From NCBI GenBank assembly GCA_019166125.1, contig JAHTBO010000008.1:1-64000 (forward strand): a stretch of 64,000 nt of DNA, written 5' to 3'. Numbering within the stretch: position 1 is the first letter of the stretch; the number at the start of each line of letters is the position of its first letter. The notes beneath the pieces are model-generated. The model made no database searches and was not told the origin of the DNA. It worked only from the letters and a program-made list of their open reading frames with translations. Origin of the DNA: Alcaligenaceae bacterium CGII-47. GTDB taxonomy: Bacteria; Pseudomonadota; Gammaproteobacteria; Burkholderiales; Burkholderiaceae_B. This document shows, in pieces, positions 7,889 through 17,634 of the stretch. The position numbers and the translations under genes are program-made.

Positions 7889-9838
7889 CTAGAGGATGAC
7901 CGTCGGCATGGGACAACCCAGGACGTCCGAAAAAGCACGCAATAGCTCGACTTCAACTGCGGTGATGTTTTGGTCACGAACAACACTGGCGGCACAGGCC
8001 TTCAGTAGCTGTGACTTGGCCAAGGGCTTGAGCTCTTCCAGTTTTCCCAAAGATTGATCCAGCGCAGCCAGACTAATATTGTCTTTCCTCACTAACTGAA
8101 GCCCGCCTATCTCCAGTATTTTTGTCGCAGCGCTAAATGCTTCCTCGAGCTCATTCTTGTCTTGCTGACCGGCATAGGCCATGACCGACAGGAGCAGCGC
8201 AACTTCCTGCCTGAGCTGGCCGACATGGGCGTAGCGCATTTTGGTGTGTACCAGCTTGAAAAATTGCCCATCGAGATGAGTAAACAAAATTTTCTGTAAA
8301 GACCATTCCAGCATATCGACCCTGGAATCCATTTCAATCAATGCCACCATATTGGCTCTGAAGGATTGGTATTGATCAAGCGATAACTGTTTTAACGCTG
8401 GTATGGCGATATCAATCAGTGGCAAACGATATTTGATATTTAGCCCTGCTGTTGCCGGCATCAATCTGTGTATTAATTCCAGCACATCTGCATCGGCATA
8501 CGACTGCAAATATGCCAGTTGTCTGTTATGAATGTCCGCCGCCGAATCTAGCAACAGGGAATAAATGACCGCACGAGCGCCATAAGGTTCATGGGCAGCC
8601 TCAATAATAATAGAAGGTAACGCTGCGATCAGTGAGCGGGCATGATTGATGGTTTCCTGCTTCGGGTTACCAATTTGATTCATCGCATCTGAAACATCAG
8701 CGACTGCCGCACCGGTAACCACAACAGCCATATTTTTGGCGAGTGCTTCGCGCGCTATGGTTTCGCTTTTACTGACTTCTTTTTCTTCCCGGTGCACGCT
8801 GGTTTTGTCAGGCAAATCGGAAGATAAAAATTTACCGTCCCAATCAGGATCAATACGCAGGATGCGCTTTGCCAGCGGCGGATGTGTGGCGGCCATGGCC
8901 TGCATGAATCCGGAAACACCTTGAGCAAAAAAGGCATGACTGAGCTCTGGAGCACTGGGGTTTTCTACCTTGGAGCCAAACTCGAGGCCGCCAATCCGTT
9001 TTAATGCGCCAGCAATCCCGTCTGGGTTACGGGTAAACTGAACCGCCGAGGCATCCGCCAAGTATTCCCGTTGACGACTTACTGCGGCCTTAATCAGCCC
9101 ACCGAAAAATGTCCCGGCAAAGCCTATGATCATCAGCCCAATAGCCAGTGCCTGTATGCCGCCTGCGTTCTTGCCACTACTGCGCACGCGTCGCGAATAA
9201 GAAGTGGAATACAACAGATAGTAGCCAATAATACCAAGAATCAAAATGCCATTTAGTACACCGATCAAACGAATATTTAGTCGCATATCACCATTAAAAA
9301 TATGACTGAACTCATGGGCAATGACACCCTGTAATTGCTCACGACTTAGATGATCAATCGCCCCCTGAGTTACCCCGATAACGGCATCACGTGGCGAGAA
9401 ACCAGCAGCAAAGGCATTAATACCCTGTTCATCGACGAGTAAATAAACGGGCGGCACCGGTGTACCGCAAGCGATCGCCATTTCCTCCACCACATTCAAT
9501 AATTTGCGTTGTTTCAGATCATCGGTGTTTTGTGGAACCAATTTCCCGCCCAGCGACTCAGCAACCACTTTGCCACCCGCCGATAGAACTATGATTTTGT
9601 ACAGACTACCTGCTAGTACGACCACACCAACACCGACGCTAACAGCAGCGAATGTCTGCCAATCCATTTGTTGAAGCAGTGTCTCGCCGTCTTGCAATTG
9701 TTGACTGTTGATATAACCAAACACCACCATGATCAAGAGATTGACCATGATGATCAATGTGACTACCGCCAGGCCAAACAGCAAGACCAGTTGGAACGTA
9801 TTTTTACGTACGCGGTCTTGTGATTCAAAAAAATTCAT
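7889..9838 (-). CDS. HtpX-like M48 family zinc metalloprotease, membrane bound
   Basis: The 649-residue protein has two N-terminal transmembrane helices (about 17-41 and 63-82) and then an M48 protease domain. The zinc site is HEFSH with His175, Glu176 and His179; the third ligand is Glu258 in REYLADASAV, after two further hydrophobic helices (about 190-210 and 230-252). About 300 extra C-terminal residues, mostly helical, are unlike short HtpX and are typical of the longer form found next to lemA. HtpX-type enzymes degrade damaged membrane proteins. It starts 27 bp after lemA, with which it forms a conserved two-gene unit. The start ATG is followed by a short cytosolic stretch, as expected. 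Confidence 0.88.
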   Translation of the reverse strand: MNFFESQDRVRKNTFQLVLLFGLAVVTLIIMVNLLIMVVFGYINSQQLQDGETLLQQMDWQTFAAVSVGVGVVVLAGSLYKIIVLSAGGKVVAESLGGKLVPQNTDDLKQRKLLNVVEEMAIACGTPVPPVYLLVDEQGINAFAAGFSPRDAVIGVTQGAIDHLSREQLQGVIAHEFSHIFNGDMRLNIRLIGVLNGILILGIIGYYLLYSTSYSRRVRSSGKNAGGIQALAIGLMIIGFAGTFFGGLIKAAVSRQREYLADASAVQFTRNPDGIAGALKRIGGLEFGSKVENPSAPELSHAFFAQGVSGFMQAMAATHPPLAKRILRIDPDWDGKFLSSDLPDKTSVHREEKEVSKSETIAREALAKNMAVVVTGAAVADVSDAMNQIGNPKQETINHARSLIAALPSIIIEAAHEPYGARAVIYSLLLDSAADIHNRQLAYLQSYADADVLELIHRLMPATAGLNIKYRLPLIDIAIPALKQLSLDQYQSFRANMVALIEMDSRVDMLEWSLQKILFTHLDGQFFKLVHTKMRYAHVGQLRQEVALLLSVMAYAGQQDKNELEEAFSAATKILEIGGLQLVRKDNISLAALDQSLGKLEELKPLAKSQLLKACAASVVRDQNITAVEVELLRAFSDVLGCPMPTVIL

Positions 9839-9865
9839 TTTGACCTTTGGAATAAGCCGCAGTAA

Positions 9866-10462
9866 CTAGAATGAGACTTTTGGTGCCGCCTGTATCGCTG
9901 CAGTGTCTTCGAACTCTAGCAGCGTGGCATCCTGAGAATGACCAAAGCGTCCGGCAAAAAAAACGGGGGGAAACGTCTGCTTATAGGTATTGTAGGCCAT
10001 CACCTGATCATTAAAGGCCTGCCGAGCAAATGACACCTTATTCTCGGTGGAGACGAGCTCCTCACTGAGTTGCATCATATTTTGGTTGGCCTTGAGATCC
10101 GGGTAGGCCTCCATCACCATATTAAAGTTCATCAGGGCACTGGCCAGCTTACCTTCTGCCCCGCTCAGCCCTTTTATCGCTTCGGCTTTGCCTGGATCGG
10201 CAGCTGCTGTTGACAACATATTATTTGCGGTATTGCGTGCATCAACCACGGCCTCCAAGGTTTCACGTTCGTGCTTGATATAACCCTTCGCAGTCTCGAT
10301 TAGATTAGGTATCAGGTCATAGCGCCGTTTCAATTGCACTTCAATCTGCGCAAAGGCGTTCTGGTAGCGATTCTTTAGCGTGACTAATTTGTTGAATATC
10401 GCAATCACATAAAAGATGACCAGCGCGATAGCAACAAGAATAATAATTAATGTGGTGCCCAT
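9866..10462 (-). CDS. lemA: LemA family protein
   Basis: The 198-residue protein has one N-terminal transmembrane helix (TTLIIILVAIALVIFYVIAI) and then the helical LemA domain, with NRYQNAFAQIEVQLKRRYDL, PNLIETAKGY and ARQAFNDQVMAYN. Its molecular role is not settled; it is commonly paired with M48 proteases, as here. The frame is open to 10537, but the ATG at 10462 is chosen because AAAAGGT precedes it at a proper distance and the transmembrane helix then begins directly. A run of twelve C residues lies about 93 bp upstream. Confidence 0.88.
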   Translation of the reverse strand: MGTTLIIILVAIALVIFYVIAIFNKLVTLKNRYQNAFAQIEVQLKRRYDLIPNLIETAKGYIKHERETLEAVVDARNTANNMLSTAAADPGKAEAIKGLSGAEGKLASALMNFNMVMEAYPDLKANQNMMQLSEELVSTENKVSFARQAFNDQVMAYNTYKQTFPPVFFAGRFGHSQDATLLEFEDTAAIQAAPKVSF

Positions 10463-10554
10463 GTTTTTACCTTTTCCGATTTGTCGCATCCTTGGATGCC
10501 TGTTGTTTATGACGGAACCGTAGCCTTGCAGCTCCAAAGGCTAATCGAAAGCTA

Positions 10555-10566
10555 CCCCCCCCCCCC
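10555..10566. repeat. Homopolymer of 12 C (12 G on the coding strand)
   Basis: Twelve consecutive C residues lie between the stop of the kinase gene (10573) and the start of lemA (10462), the longest homopolymer noticed in the window. On the transcribed strand this is a G12 tract in the likely promoter or leader of lemA. Such tracts slip easily during replication and during sequencing. Confidence 0.8.
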
Positions 10567-10572
10567 GACCCG

Positions 10573-11562
10573 CTAAGTTGCGTTTACCAACTCAGCCAAT
10601 GAACCCGCCTGGCCGCTCTGGATTTTGAGTAGCGGTGCATCGATCGTGCATATAACACCCGTAGGCTTATAAACAAGATCTACCGTGCCATCCAGTTCTG
10701 CGGCTAGCGCGCGTTCGATCAATCTCGAGCCGAACCCTTTACGCACCGGCTCTACAACGGTCGGGCCACCGCTCTCAGTCCAGATTAATTTTAATCGGCG
10801 CTCCGCCCCATCTTCCTTAATCAGCCAAGCGATGTCCACGCGTCCTGCCTGGCAGGACAGTGCACCGTACTTTGTCGCATTGGTGGCCAATTCGTGTAGC
10901 GCCATGGCAATCGCCATTGCGGCACTAGGAACGAGGGATACATCTGGACCGCCGGTGCTAAAGCGGTTGTCGTCGCCCGCATACGGATTGATGGTATCGG
11001 CGACGATCTGCACGAGGCTCGCACTGATCCAGTTCTGGCGGGTCAACACATCGTGAGCTCTGGCCAAATTGATCAGCCGCGAATCGAACGACTCTCGCGC
11101 CTGCTCGAGCGTCGAGGCGTGAGCATGATCAAACGTTTGCGAGGCAATAAACTGAATGACTGCCAGCATGTTCTTAACACGATGATTGAGTTCCTTGAGA
11201 AGGATTTTTCGATGCTCCTCAGCGCGTTCGCGCTCGGTAATATCTATCAACATATTCACGGCTCCGATAACTGTACCGGAGAGGTTGTGCAGAGGCGTTG
11301 GGTAGGCTAGGAACCCAACGCGCGTACCATCACTTCGTTCGACGACTGCTTCCACGCCCATGATCTGTCGATCTTCTTTTACCGCGATAGCCATCGGACA
11401 TTCGTCGCGTGGCAGCAAGACGCCATCGGCGCGGTACATACGCAAAGCGCCATGCCACCTATCCACGTCTAGTTGCGGTTCGCGGCCCCATAGCTTGACG
11501 GCCGCAGGATTATAAGATGTGATCAAACCAGTGGTGTCGGTCGTATAGACTGCGCCAGGCAA
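10573..11562 (-). CDS. PAS/HWE-family sensor histidine kinase (in frame with upstream CheB-CheR gene)
   Basis: The 329-codon kinase has a PAS domain at about residues 1-108 (GAVYTTDTTGLITSYNPAA) and an HWE/HisKA_2 kinase core. The phospho-acceptor is His127 in KELNHRVKNML. The ATP-binding domain shows His223 and Asn228 (LHELATNATKYGAL) and Trp261/Glu263 (WTE), the letters that define the HWE class. The apparent start is a TTG at 11562 with no convincing ribosome-binding site. The same frame is open upstream for 11 more codons (GARLLKDLIDA) to the TAG that ends the CheB-CheR gene. It is therefore probably the C-terminal part of one CheB-CheR-PAS-kinase protein, split by one amber codon, or translated by re-initiation. 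No response regulator gene is adjacent. Confidence 0.85.
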   Translation of the reverse strand: MPGAVYTTDTTGLITSYNPAAVKLWGREPQLDVDRWHGALRMYRADGVLLPRDECPMAIAVKEDRQIMGVEAVVERSDGTRVGFLAYPTPLHNLSGTVIGAVNMLIDITERERAEEHRKILLKELNHRVKNMLAVIQFIASQTFDHAHASTLEQARESFDSRLINLARAHDVLTRQNWISASLVQIVADTINPYAGDDNRFSTGGPDVSLVPSAAMAIAMALHELATNATKYGALSCQAGRVDIAWLIKEDGAERRLKLIWTESGGPTVVEPVRKGFGSRLIERALAAELDGTVDLVYKPTGVICTIDAPLLKIQSGQAGSLAELVNAT

Positions 11563-11595
11563 TGCATCGATCAGGTCCTTCAGGAGTCGTGCGCC

Positions 11596-14523
11596 CTATT
11601 GCATTGCGTTTTCACGTTCTCGAAGCTCGCTGACGTCCTCAATCGCCAGCACAATCAGTTCCTCGCTGTGACCTTTGCGCACGAGCTTACGCGCATTGAG
11701 CATCATGCAACGTCGACCAATATCGCGAAAATCATGCTCAACCTCGAAGTCCTCAACAAATTGATTCTTTGACAATACTTCTTTCAAGAGCGCCTGCAGC
11801 CGGGGAATTGCCCATTGGCCGTTGCCCAGCGCATCAATAGGCTGCCCCTCTGTATCCCGCTGTCGAGCCCGGAATTGACCATAGAAGGCCCGATTGGCAG
11901 ACTTAACACGCAGGTCTGCAGTCAAGACCAACAAGGGCTGCCGTATTGTTTCGATGACGGCTTCGGAGTAGATGCGAGCGTCGTGGACTGCATCAGTGGC
12001 ATGTTTTTGATCGGTGATGTCGTTGAAGGTGATAACCACGCCCGCGATGTGATTGTCCTGCGTGCGATAGGGAAGCATGCGCCGCAAATACCAGCGGCCG
12101 GAATCGGCAGAAACCTCGGCTTCGATGGTTGACAGCTTCGTGAGCACTTGTTCAGCATCGGGCAACAGATTGTCGTCAGAAAATTTGCGGGCGAAATGAC
12201 TCACGGGGCGACCGATGTCCGACGACACGAGATCAAACAGCTCTCGTGTCGTCGGCGAAAACCACTTGATGCAAAATTTGTTATCAAGGAACAGCGTCGC
12301 TACTTCGGACCCGGTCAACAGATTATTCAAGTCATTCGTAACATCCTCCAGCTCGACGATCTTGTGCTGTAGCTGGCTGTTGATCGTATTCAGTTCTTCA
12401 TTGAATGACTGCAACTCCTCCTTCGACGTTTCAAGTTCCTCGTTGGTGGATTGAAGCTCCTCATTCATCGACGTCGTTTCTTCGTTAGAGGCCTTTAGTT
12501 CCTCATTGGTGGTCTCCAGATGCTCGATGGTATTTTGCAACCTGAAGCGAACGGCGGTCAGTTCCTCCTGAAGATCGTGCACATCGTTCGCGCCCTGTTG
12601 TGAGTCTCGGCGATCAGTTGTGGATTGCGTGAGCGCTGACGGTGTCTGCTCGAAGCTGACCAGCAAGCGATCGCCATCGCCCAAAGCGACGGTCAAGGGA
12701 GTGACGATTATCGTAACTGGGCGACTTGTGCCTTCGTAGCGTACACGAGCGCTCGTGGTCACGCGCTTGTTTCCATCCATCGCCTCTTGCACCGCACCCC
12801 GAAGTTTGGCGGCTAGACCGTGGCGCGCCATCGCAATGAGGTCCTTGGTGGGTTCGCCTGTTGGCTGCTCTAGATAGTCTCCAGTCTGGCCATGATAGTA
12901 GAGAACGCCAGCGTTCCCGTCGATCAACACCGAAGCTGGTGCATAGTGCTCTAGCAACGCCCGGCGCGCGACGTCACCAACCGATGTATTGGACTCTAGA
13001 AATGTTACACGTTCATTGGGCGGCCTTGGTTTCGAGGTTCCGCGCAGTGAGGGAAAATTTAATATATCGTGTCGCATTGGACCGATTTTTCGATAAATTC
13101 GCCATTTCTTCGAGATCGTCTCGAAAATGTTGTCATGGCGGCCGATTGTCTCGGCATTACCAAGAAACAGATACCCCTTGTCTCTGAGGGCAAAGTGAGC
13201 GAGTGTAATGATCTTTTTTTGTGCATCTGCCTCGAGATAGATCAATAGATTACGGCATGAAATAAGATCCATCCGCGAGAACGGAGGATCGCTCAAGAGG
13301 TTCTGCGGCGCAAACACAAGCAAATTACGCAAATCTTTCTTAACTTGATACGATCCGTCGGTCTTGTCGAAAAATCGTCGCAAACGTTCGGGCGGAAAAC
13401 CGGATAAGGCAGCCTCTGGATAGATACCGTTACGCGCCTTTTGCAAATTGCTTTCCCGAGCATCGGTTGCAAACACCTTCAGATCGAATTGCTTTCCTGC
13501 GGCCTCTGCCCGTTCGGTCACCAGCATGGCAATGGAATAGGCCTCCTCCCCTGTCGAACAGCTTGGCGTCCATACTCTGATTGGGGACCGATTCTCGCGA
13601 TTTGCAATAATTGGCTCGATCGCTTTCTCTTGAAGCGTTTTCCAGGCCTCAGGGTCGCGAAAAAAACTTGTGACATTGATCAACAGGTCCTTGACCAGGG
13701 CGGCCACCTCAACGGGATCATTACGCAGCAGGTCCGCATATTCATCCAGTGTTTTCATGTCTTTGAGGTTAGGCCGGCGCTGAATGCGCCGACTTAATGT
13801 GCTGAGCTTGTAGCTTTTGAAATCGTGGCCATCGCGCGTTTGCAGAATCTCTAGAATTTCTCGATATGCGGTGTGTGCATCCGTTGTAGCCAGAGGCTCA
13901 CCAGGTAGTGCGACGCGGCGATGATTCAGAAACGTCAGTAGCGCCTCAGGCATTTTTGCCGGCGCAAGGATGTAGTCAACGAGATCAGCCGCGATCGCGC
14001 TACTGGGCATGCCGTCGAACTTTGCAGTATCTGGCGATTGAGCAAGAATCAGACCGCCCTCTGCTCTAATATCCTTCAAGCCATCTGTGCCGTTGGTTCC
14101 ATTGCCCGAGAGCACAATAGCGATGGATTGATCACCTTGATCTCGCGCAAGCGATCTAAAGAGCACATCGACGGGTTTGCGATGTCCCCGCGTCTCTGAA
14201 GGCTTCATCAGATGCAGCACACCGCCGCCGACCTCAAGATCGTAGTCAGGAGCGATCACATAAACGTGGTTCGGCATGATACGCATTTCGTCCTTCACCT
14301 GCAGGACGGGCATTTCCGTGTGGCTACTCAAGACGCGAGCCATCTGGCTCTCTCGTGTTGGGTCAAGATGCAATATGATCACAAACGCACAAGCGCTATC
14401 GGCTGGCATGGCATCAAAAAAACTGCTGAGCGCCTCGACGCCACCCGCCGAAGCACCGATGCCTACGATTCTGGGTTCGGATAATGTTGCTCTCCGAGCC
14501 CGATCTCTGGTGATGGAGGCCAT
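11596..14523 (-). CDS. CheB-CheR-PAS hybrid signalling protein, ended by an in-frame TAG
   Basis: The 975-residue protein joins several domains. A CheB-like methylesterase at about residues 17-200 has the Ser25 (GASAGG), His52 (LHLDP) and Asp147 (NGTNGTDG) triad. A CheR-like methyltransferase at about 215-480 has LLINVTSFFRD and the SAM-binding PSCSTGEEAYSIAM. A degenerate PAS-like segment comes next, then a strong coiled coil at about 640-735 built of NEEL/NEEQ-type repeats, and two PAS domains. No receiver domain precedes CheB. Homologues often continue into an HWE kinase; here a TAG (11598-11596) interrupts, and the following frame resumes without a shift into that kinase. The Crp-type gene upstream on the same strand is a frequent partner. 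The function is presumably a stress-sensing phosphorelay rather than flagellar chemotaxis, as no che or fli genes are near. Confidence 0.88.
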   Translation of the reverse strand: MASITRDRARRATLSEPRIVGIGASAGGVEALSSFFDAMPADSACAFVIILHLDPTRESQMARVLSSHTEMPVLQVKDEMRIMPNHVYVIAPDYDLEVGGGVLHLMKPSETRGHRKPVDVLFRSLARDQGDQSIAIVLSGNGTNGTDGLKDIRAEGGLILAQSPDTAKFDGMPSSAIAADLVDYILAPAKMPEALLTFLNHRRVALPGEPLATTDAHTAYREILEILQTRDGHDFKSYKLSTLSRRIQRRPNLKDMKTLDEYADLLRNDPVEVAALVKDLLINVTSFFRDPEAWKTLQEKAIEPIIANRENRSPIRVWTPSCSTGEEAYSIAMLVTERAEAAGKQFDLKVFATDARESNLQKARNGIYPEAALSGFPPERLRRFFDKTDGSYQVKKDLRNLLVFAPQNLLSDPPFSRMDLISCRNLLIYLEADAQKKIITLAHFALRDKGYLFLGNAETIGRHDNIFETISKKWRIYRKIGPMRHDILNFPSLRGTSKPRPPNERVTFLESNTSVGDVARRALLEHYAPASVLIDGNAGVLYYHGQTGDYLEQPTGEPTKDLIAMARHGLAAKLRGAVQEAMDGNKRVTTSARVRYEGTSRPVTIIVTPLTVALGDGDRLLVSFEQTPSALTQSTTDRRDSQQGANDVHDLQEELTAVRFRLQNTIEHLETTNEELKASNEETTSMNEELQSTNEELETSKEELQSFNEELNTINSQLQHKIVELEDVTNDLNNLLTGSEVATLFLDNKFCIKWFSPTTRELFDLVSSDIGRPVSHFARKFSDDNLLPDAEQVLTKLSTIEAEVSADSGRWYLRRMLPYRTQDNHIAGVVITFNDITDQKHATDAVHDARIYSEAVIETIRQPLLVLTADLRVKSANRAFYGQFRARQRDTEGQPIDALGNGQWAIPRLQALLKEVLSKNQFVEDFEVEHDFRDIGRRCMMLNARKLVRKGHSEELIVLAIEDVSELRERENAMQ

Positions 14524-14544
14524 ATGTTCGGTTCTCGCTGAGTC

Positions 14545-14567
14545 ATACGATAGGACACTTATCGTAT
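14545..14567. promoter_or_regulatory. Inverted repeat upstream of the CheB-CheR gene
   Basis: Perfect 8-bp arms ATACGATA (14545-14552) and TATCGTAT (14560-14567) are separated by 7 bp. The repeat sits 22-44 bp before the start of the CheB-CheR gene, in the 77-bp gap after the Crp-type gene. It is a good candidate operator for the neighbouring Crp-family protein or another dimeric regulator. Confidence 0.45.
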
Positions 14568-14600
14568 AAACATACTACTACACCAACAGCCAGAACGTCG

Positions 14601-15374
14601 CTAACTCGTTCGTAAATCGAGCAGCATGTGATCGAACTCTGTTTTCACGACCCCGTAGCATTCGCAGGCACCCTGCTCCAACCCAGTGCGGTCGAGGATT
14701 TCGATGCGTCCTCTGTGATAGCGGATAAGTCCAGCGTCCTGAAGCCTCAAGGCGGCTTCTGTCACGCTGGAACGTCGAACCCCCAGCATATTAGAGATAA
14801 GTTCCTGTGTCATATATAGGATATTGCTCGGCAGTCGATCCAAGCTGAGTAATAGCCATCGGCATAACTGTTGATCAATCATATGATGCCGATTACAGAC
14901 TGCGGTCTGCGCCATCTGCGTGATCAGCGCGTGGGTATAGCGCAATAACAGATGCTGCAGCACACCATGACGATTGAACTCGTCTTTGAGTGTCTGGGCA
15001 TTCAGTCTGTAAGCCTGGCCAGCGTTTTGAACAATTGCCGTACTGGGCGTGGTATTGCCGCCCATGAATAAAACCACCCCCAATAATCCCTCGTTACCGA
15101 CGATGGCGATTTGGCCCGACGCACCGCTTTCCATGACATAGAGCAGTGATATGATCGATGTCGTAGGGAAATAGACGTGCTTCAGCGTCCCGCCCGATTC
15201 ACAGATGACATGCCCCGAAGGCAGGTCAACCAAGACCATATCGGATGCGACTCGTTGCCACACATCTGCTGGCAACGCCGCCAAAATATGGTTCTGTAGG
15301 TGTTCACGAGTTTGTGCCATCGCTTGCGCCCCCCCTTGGGGCGCGGGCATGTATTCGGTTTGACGCTTCATCAT
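14601..15374 (-). CDS. Crp/Fnr-family transcriptional regulator
   Basis: The 257-residue protein has a cyclic-nucleotide-binding-like beta roll at about residues 30-150 (PSGHVICESGGTLKHVYFP, then IAIVGNEGLLGV). A long dimer helix follows, then a winged helix-turn-helix at about 185-235 (TQELISNMLGVRRSSVTEA, ALRLQDAGLIRYHRGRI). It lacks the cysteines of an Fnr iron-sulfur site and the canonical cAMP-binding RxSxxS motif, so the ligand is unknown. The ATG at 15374 is supported by GAAGG a few bases upstream. It precedes the CheB-CheR/kinase genes on the same strand and probably controls or is controlled by that system. Confidence 0.85.
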   Translation of the reverse strand: MMKRQTEYMPAPQGGAQAMAQTREHLQNHILAALPADVWQRVASDMVLVDLPSGHVICESGGTLKHVYFPTTSIISLLYVMESGASGQIAIVGNEGLLGVVLFMGGNTTPSTAIVQNAGQAYRLNAQTLKDEFNRHGVLQHLLLRYTHALITQMAQTAVCNRHHMIDQQLCRWLLLSLDRLPSNILYMTQELISNMLGVRRSSVTEAALRLQDAGLIRYHRGRIEILDRTGLEQGACECYGVVKTEFDHMLLDLRTS

Positions 15375-15466
15375 TCAACGACCTTCATTATTTGTCAATT
15401 CCCCATATGCATTATTTCGCTCTCGATCTTATTGTTCCCCCTGCAATTTTCATGCCTGAGCAATAT

Positions 15467-15480
15467 GTACGGTGTCGTAC
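15467..15480. promoter_or_regulatory. Small palindrome upstream of the Crp-type gene
   Basis: GTACG and CGTAC arms separated by GTGT lie about 95 bp before the Crp-type start and about 80 bp before transketolase, in the divergent intergenic region. The central GTGTC is shared with the reverse complement of the repeat at 14545-14567. It may be a regulator binding site, but the call is weak because the arms are only 5 bp long. Confidence 0.3.
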
Positions 15481-15561
15481 GGTAAGCCTGCCTGCTTTGC
15501 CTTAAGCTCTTAGCGCCAACATCATGAAACAGAAATTTCCATAGGTGCGCAAAGCTAGGTC

Positions 15562-17634
15562 ATGCCCATCACGTCATCAAACCCCGCCCCCTCCGCTCTG
15601 GATGCTTTGTGCATCAACACGCTGCGTTTTTTAGCCGTAGACACCGTACAGCAGGCCAACAGCGGGCATCCAGGCCTGCCTTTGGGCGCTGCTGCAATGG
15701 CCTACGTGCTGTGGACCCGGTTCCTGAAGCTGGCACCTGATCATCCGCAATGGTTTAATCGAGATCGCTTTGTGCTCTCGGCTGGGCACGGTTCTGCGCT
15801 GCTCTACAGTTTGTTGCACCTCACCGGCTTTGATCTGCCATTGGAGCAATTGCAGCAATTCCGCCAGTGGGGCAGTATCACCCCAGGGCACCCAGAACGT
15901 GGGACGACCGAAGGCGTAGAAGTCACGACGGGTCCCCTGGGCCAGGGCTTTGGCAATGGCGTGGGCATGGCGATTGCCGAGGCCCATTTGGCAGCTTGCT
16001 ATAACCGCGATGGGTTCAACCTCATTGACCATCACACTTATGGCATCGTCAGTGATGGGGATTTAATGGAAGGGGTCGCGTCAGAAGCAGCGGCGCTCGC
16101 CGGTCATCTACGGTTAGGCAAACTGATCTACCTCTACGACGATAACCGCGTAACGCTATCGGCAGGCACAGATATCACCTTTACCGAAGATCGAGCCCTG
16201 CGTTTCCAAGCCTACGGCTGGCATACGCAGGTGGTGGATGACGGCAATGATCTCGATGCAATTGAGCACGCGCTGTGTACGGCCCGCACGCAGACCGCAC
16301 AGCCATCCCTGATTTTGGTACGCACGCACCTGGGCTTTGGCTCGCCGAATAAGCAGGATACATATAAAGCCCATGGTTCGCCGTTGGGCACGGATGAAGT
16401 GGAACGTACCAAAAGCAGTCTGGGCTGGCCACAGGCGCCCGCGTTTTATATTCCCGCATCAGCCGCTGCGCATTTTAAGGCTTCCATGGATAAAGGTAGG
16501 CAGGCCGAGGAACAGTGGAATCATATGTTTCGCGACTACGAGCGCCACTATCCGACGCTGGCGCACGCGCTGCAGCAGCGCATACACGGTGAACTACCCG
16601 AGGGCTGGGATACTGATCTGCCCCAGTATGCGCCGGACGTCAAGGGGATGGCGACCCGTACCGCATCAGGCCAGATCATGAATGCGATGGCGGCGCGCTG
16701 GCCTGCCTTAATTGGCGGTTCGGCGGATCTGGATCCGTCAACGCATACCGAGCTGAGCGGGATGGGCGACTTTGAAGCCCCCGGCGTGAATGCCCTTGAC
16801 CGGCAAGGCTCAGCCGGTGGCGGTTGGAGTTACGCGGGGCGTAATCTGCATTTCGGGGTACGAGAGCATGCCATGGGAGCAATCATCAATGGCATCGCCG
16901 CGCATGGTGGGGCCGTGCCTTTTGGGGCAACATTTCTGGTTTTTTCAGATTATATGCGCCCCGCCATTCGTCTGGCTGCATTGATGCGCCTGCATGTAAT
17001 TTATGTTTTTACACACGACAGCCTTGCTCTGGGCGAGGACGGTGCGACGCATCAGCCGATCGAACAGATCGCCAGCCTGCGTGCAATACCACACCTGACT
17101 GTGATTCGTCCTGCAGATGCCAACGAAACGATCGCGGCCTGGCGTGTCGCGGTGACCGAGCGTCGACCTGTCGCGCTAGTGCTGACACGCCAGGATATCC
17201 CGACGCTACGGCGTGACACCTATGCAGGCGCTGATGGATTGCGACAAGGCGCGTACGTGCTGGCAGATGCTCCCAACGGTCACCCTCGACTGATTTTGAT
17301 GGGCAGCGGCTCGGAGGTCTCGCTCCTCGTGGATGCGCATCATCTTTTGCTATTGCTCGGCGTCCAGACGCGTGTGGTCTCGATGCCAAGCTGGGAATTA
17401 TTTGACGAGCAAACACAAGCCTATCGCGATACAGTGCTGCCCCCAGGCATCAAGGCAAGGCTTTCGGTCGAGGCCGGCGTCTCGCAAGGCTGGCGGCAAT
17501 ATGTCGGTGACCAAGGCGATATCCTGGCTATAGATCGGTTTGGCACGTCTGCACCGGGAGAGCGCGCGATGCGTGAATATGGCTTTACCGTCCAGAACAT
17601 CTGTCAACGGGCGATCACCTTGCTACATTTATAG
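15562..17634 (+). CDS. tkt: Transketolase
   Basis: The 690-residue thiamine-diphosphate enzyme moves two-carbon units between ketose and aldose phosphates in the non-oxidative pentose phosphate pathway. Visible features are [20 protein letters not shown] at the N-terminus, [12 protein letters not shown], the ThDP/Mg motif SDGDLMEG with YDDNRVT, and the pyrimidine-domain stretch [11 protein letters not shown]. The length is usual for the family. The gene runs toward the minus-strand glucan/pentose-phosphate operon and overlaps its last gene by 6 bp, so the two transcription units end against each other with no terminator between them. Together with tal, gnd, zwf and pgi it completes the pathway within this region. 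Confidence 0.95.
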   Translation: MPITSSNPAPSALDALCINTLRFLAVDTVQQANSGHPGLPLGAAAMAYVLWTRFLKLAPDHPQWFNRDRFVLSAGHGSALLYSLLHLTGFDLPLEQLQQFRQWGSITPGHPERGTTEGVEVTTGPLGQGFGNGVGMAIAEAHLAACYNRDGFNLIDHHTYGIVSDGDLMEGVASEAAALAGHLRLGKLIYLYDDNRVTLSAGTDITFTEDRALRFQAYGWHTQVVDDGNDLDAIEHALCTARTQTAQPSLILVRTHLGFGSPNKQDTYKAHGSPLGTDEVERTKSSLGWPQAPAFYIPASAAAHFKASMDKGRQAEEQWNHMFRDYERHYPTLAHALQQRIHGELPEGWDTDLPQYAPDVKGMATRTASGQIMNAMAARWPALIGGSADLDPSTHTELSGMGDFEAPGVNALDRQGSAGGGWSYAGRNLHFGVREHAMGAIINGIAAHGGAVPFGATFLVFSDYMRPAIRLAALMRLHVIYVFTHDSLALGEDGATHQPIEQIASLRAIPHLTVIRPADANETIAAWRVAVTERRPVALVLTRQDIPTLRRDTYAGADGLRQGAYVLADAPNGHPRLILMGSGSEVSLLVDAHHLLLLLGVQTRVVSMPSWELFDEQTQAYRDTVLPPGIKARLSVEAGVSQGWRQYVGDQGDILAIDRFGTSAPGERAMREYGFTVQNICQRAITLLHL

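Noticed and set aside
11596-14523. Chemotaxis adaptation gene role for CheB/CheR
   Set aside because: No cheA, cheW, receptor or flagellar gene is near, and the protein lacks a receiver domain while carrying PAS domains and a coiled coil, so a chemotaxis assignment is not supported.
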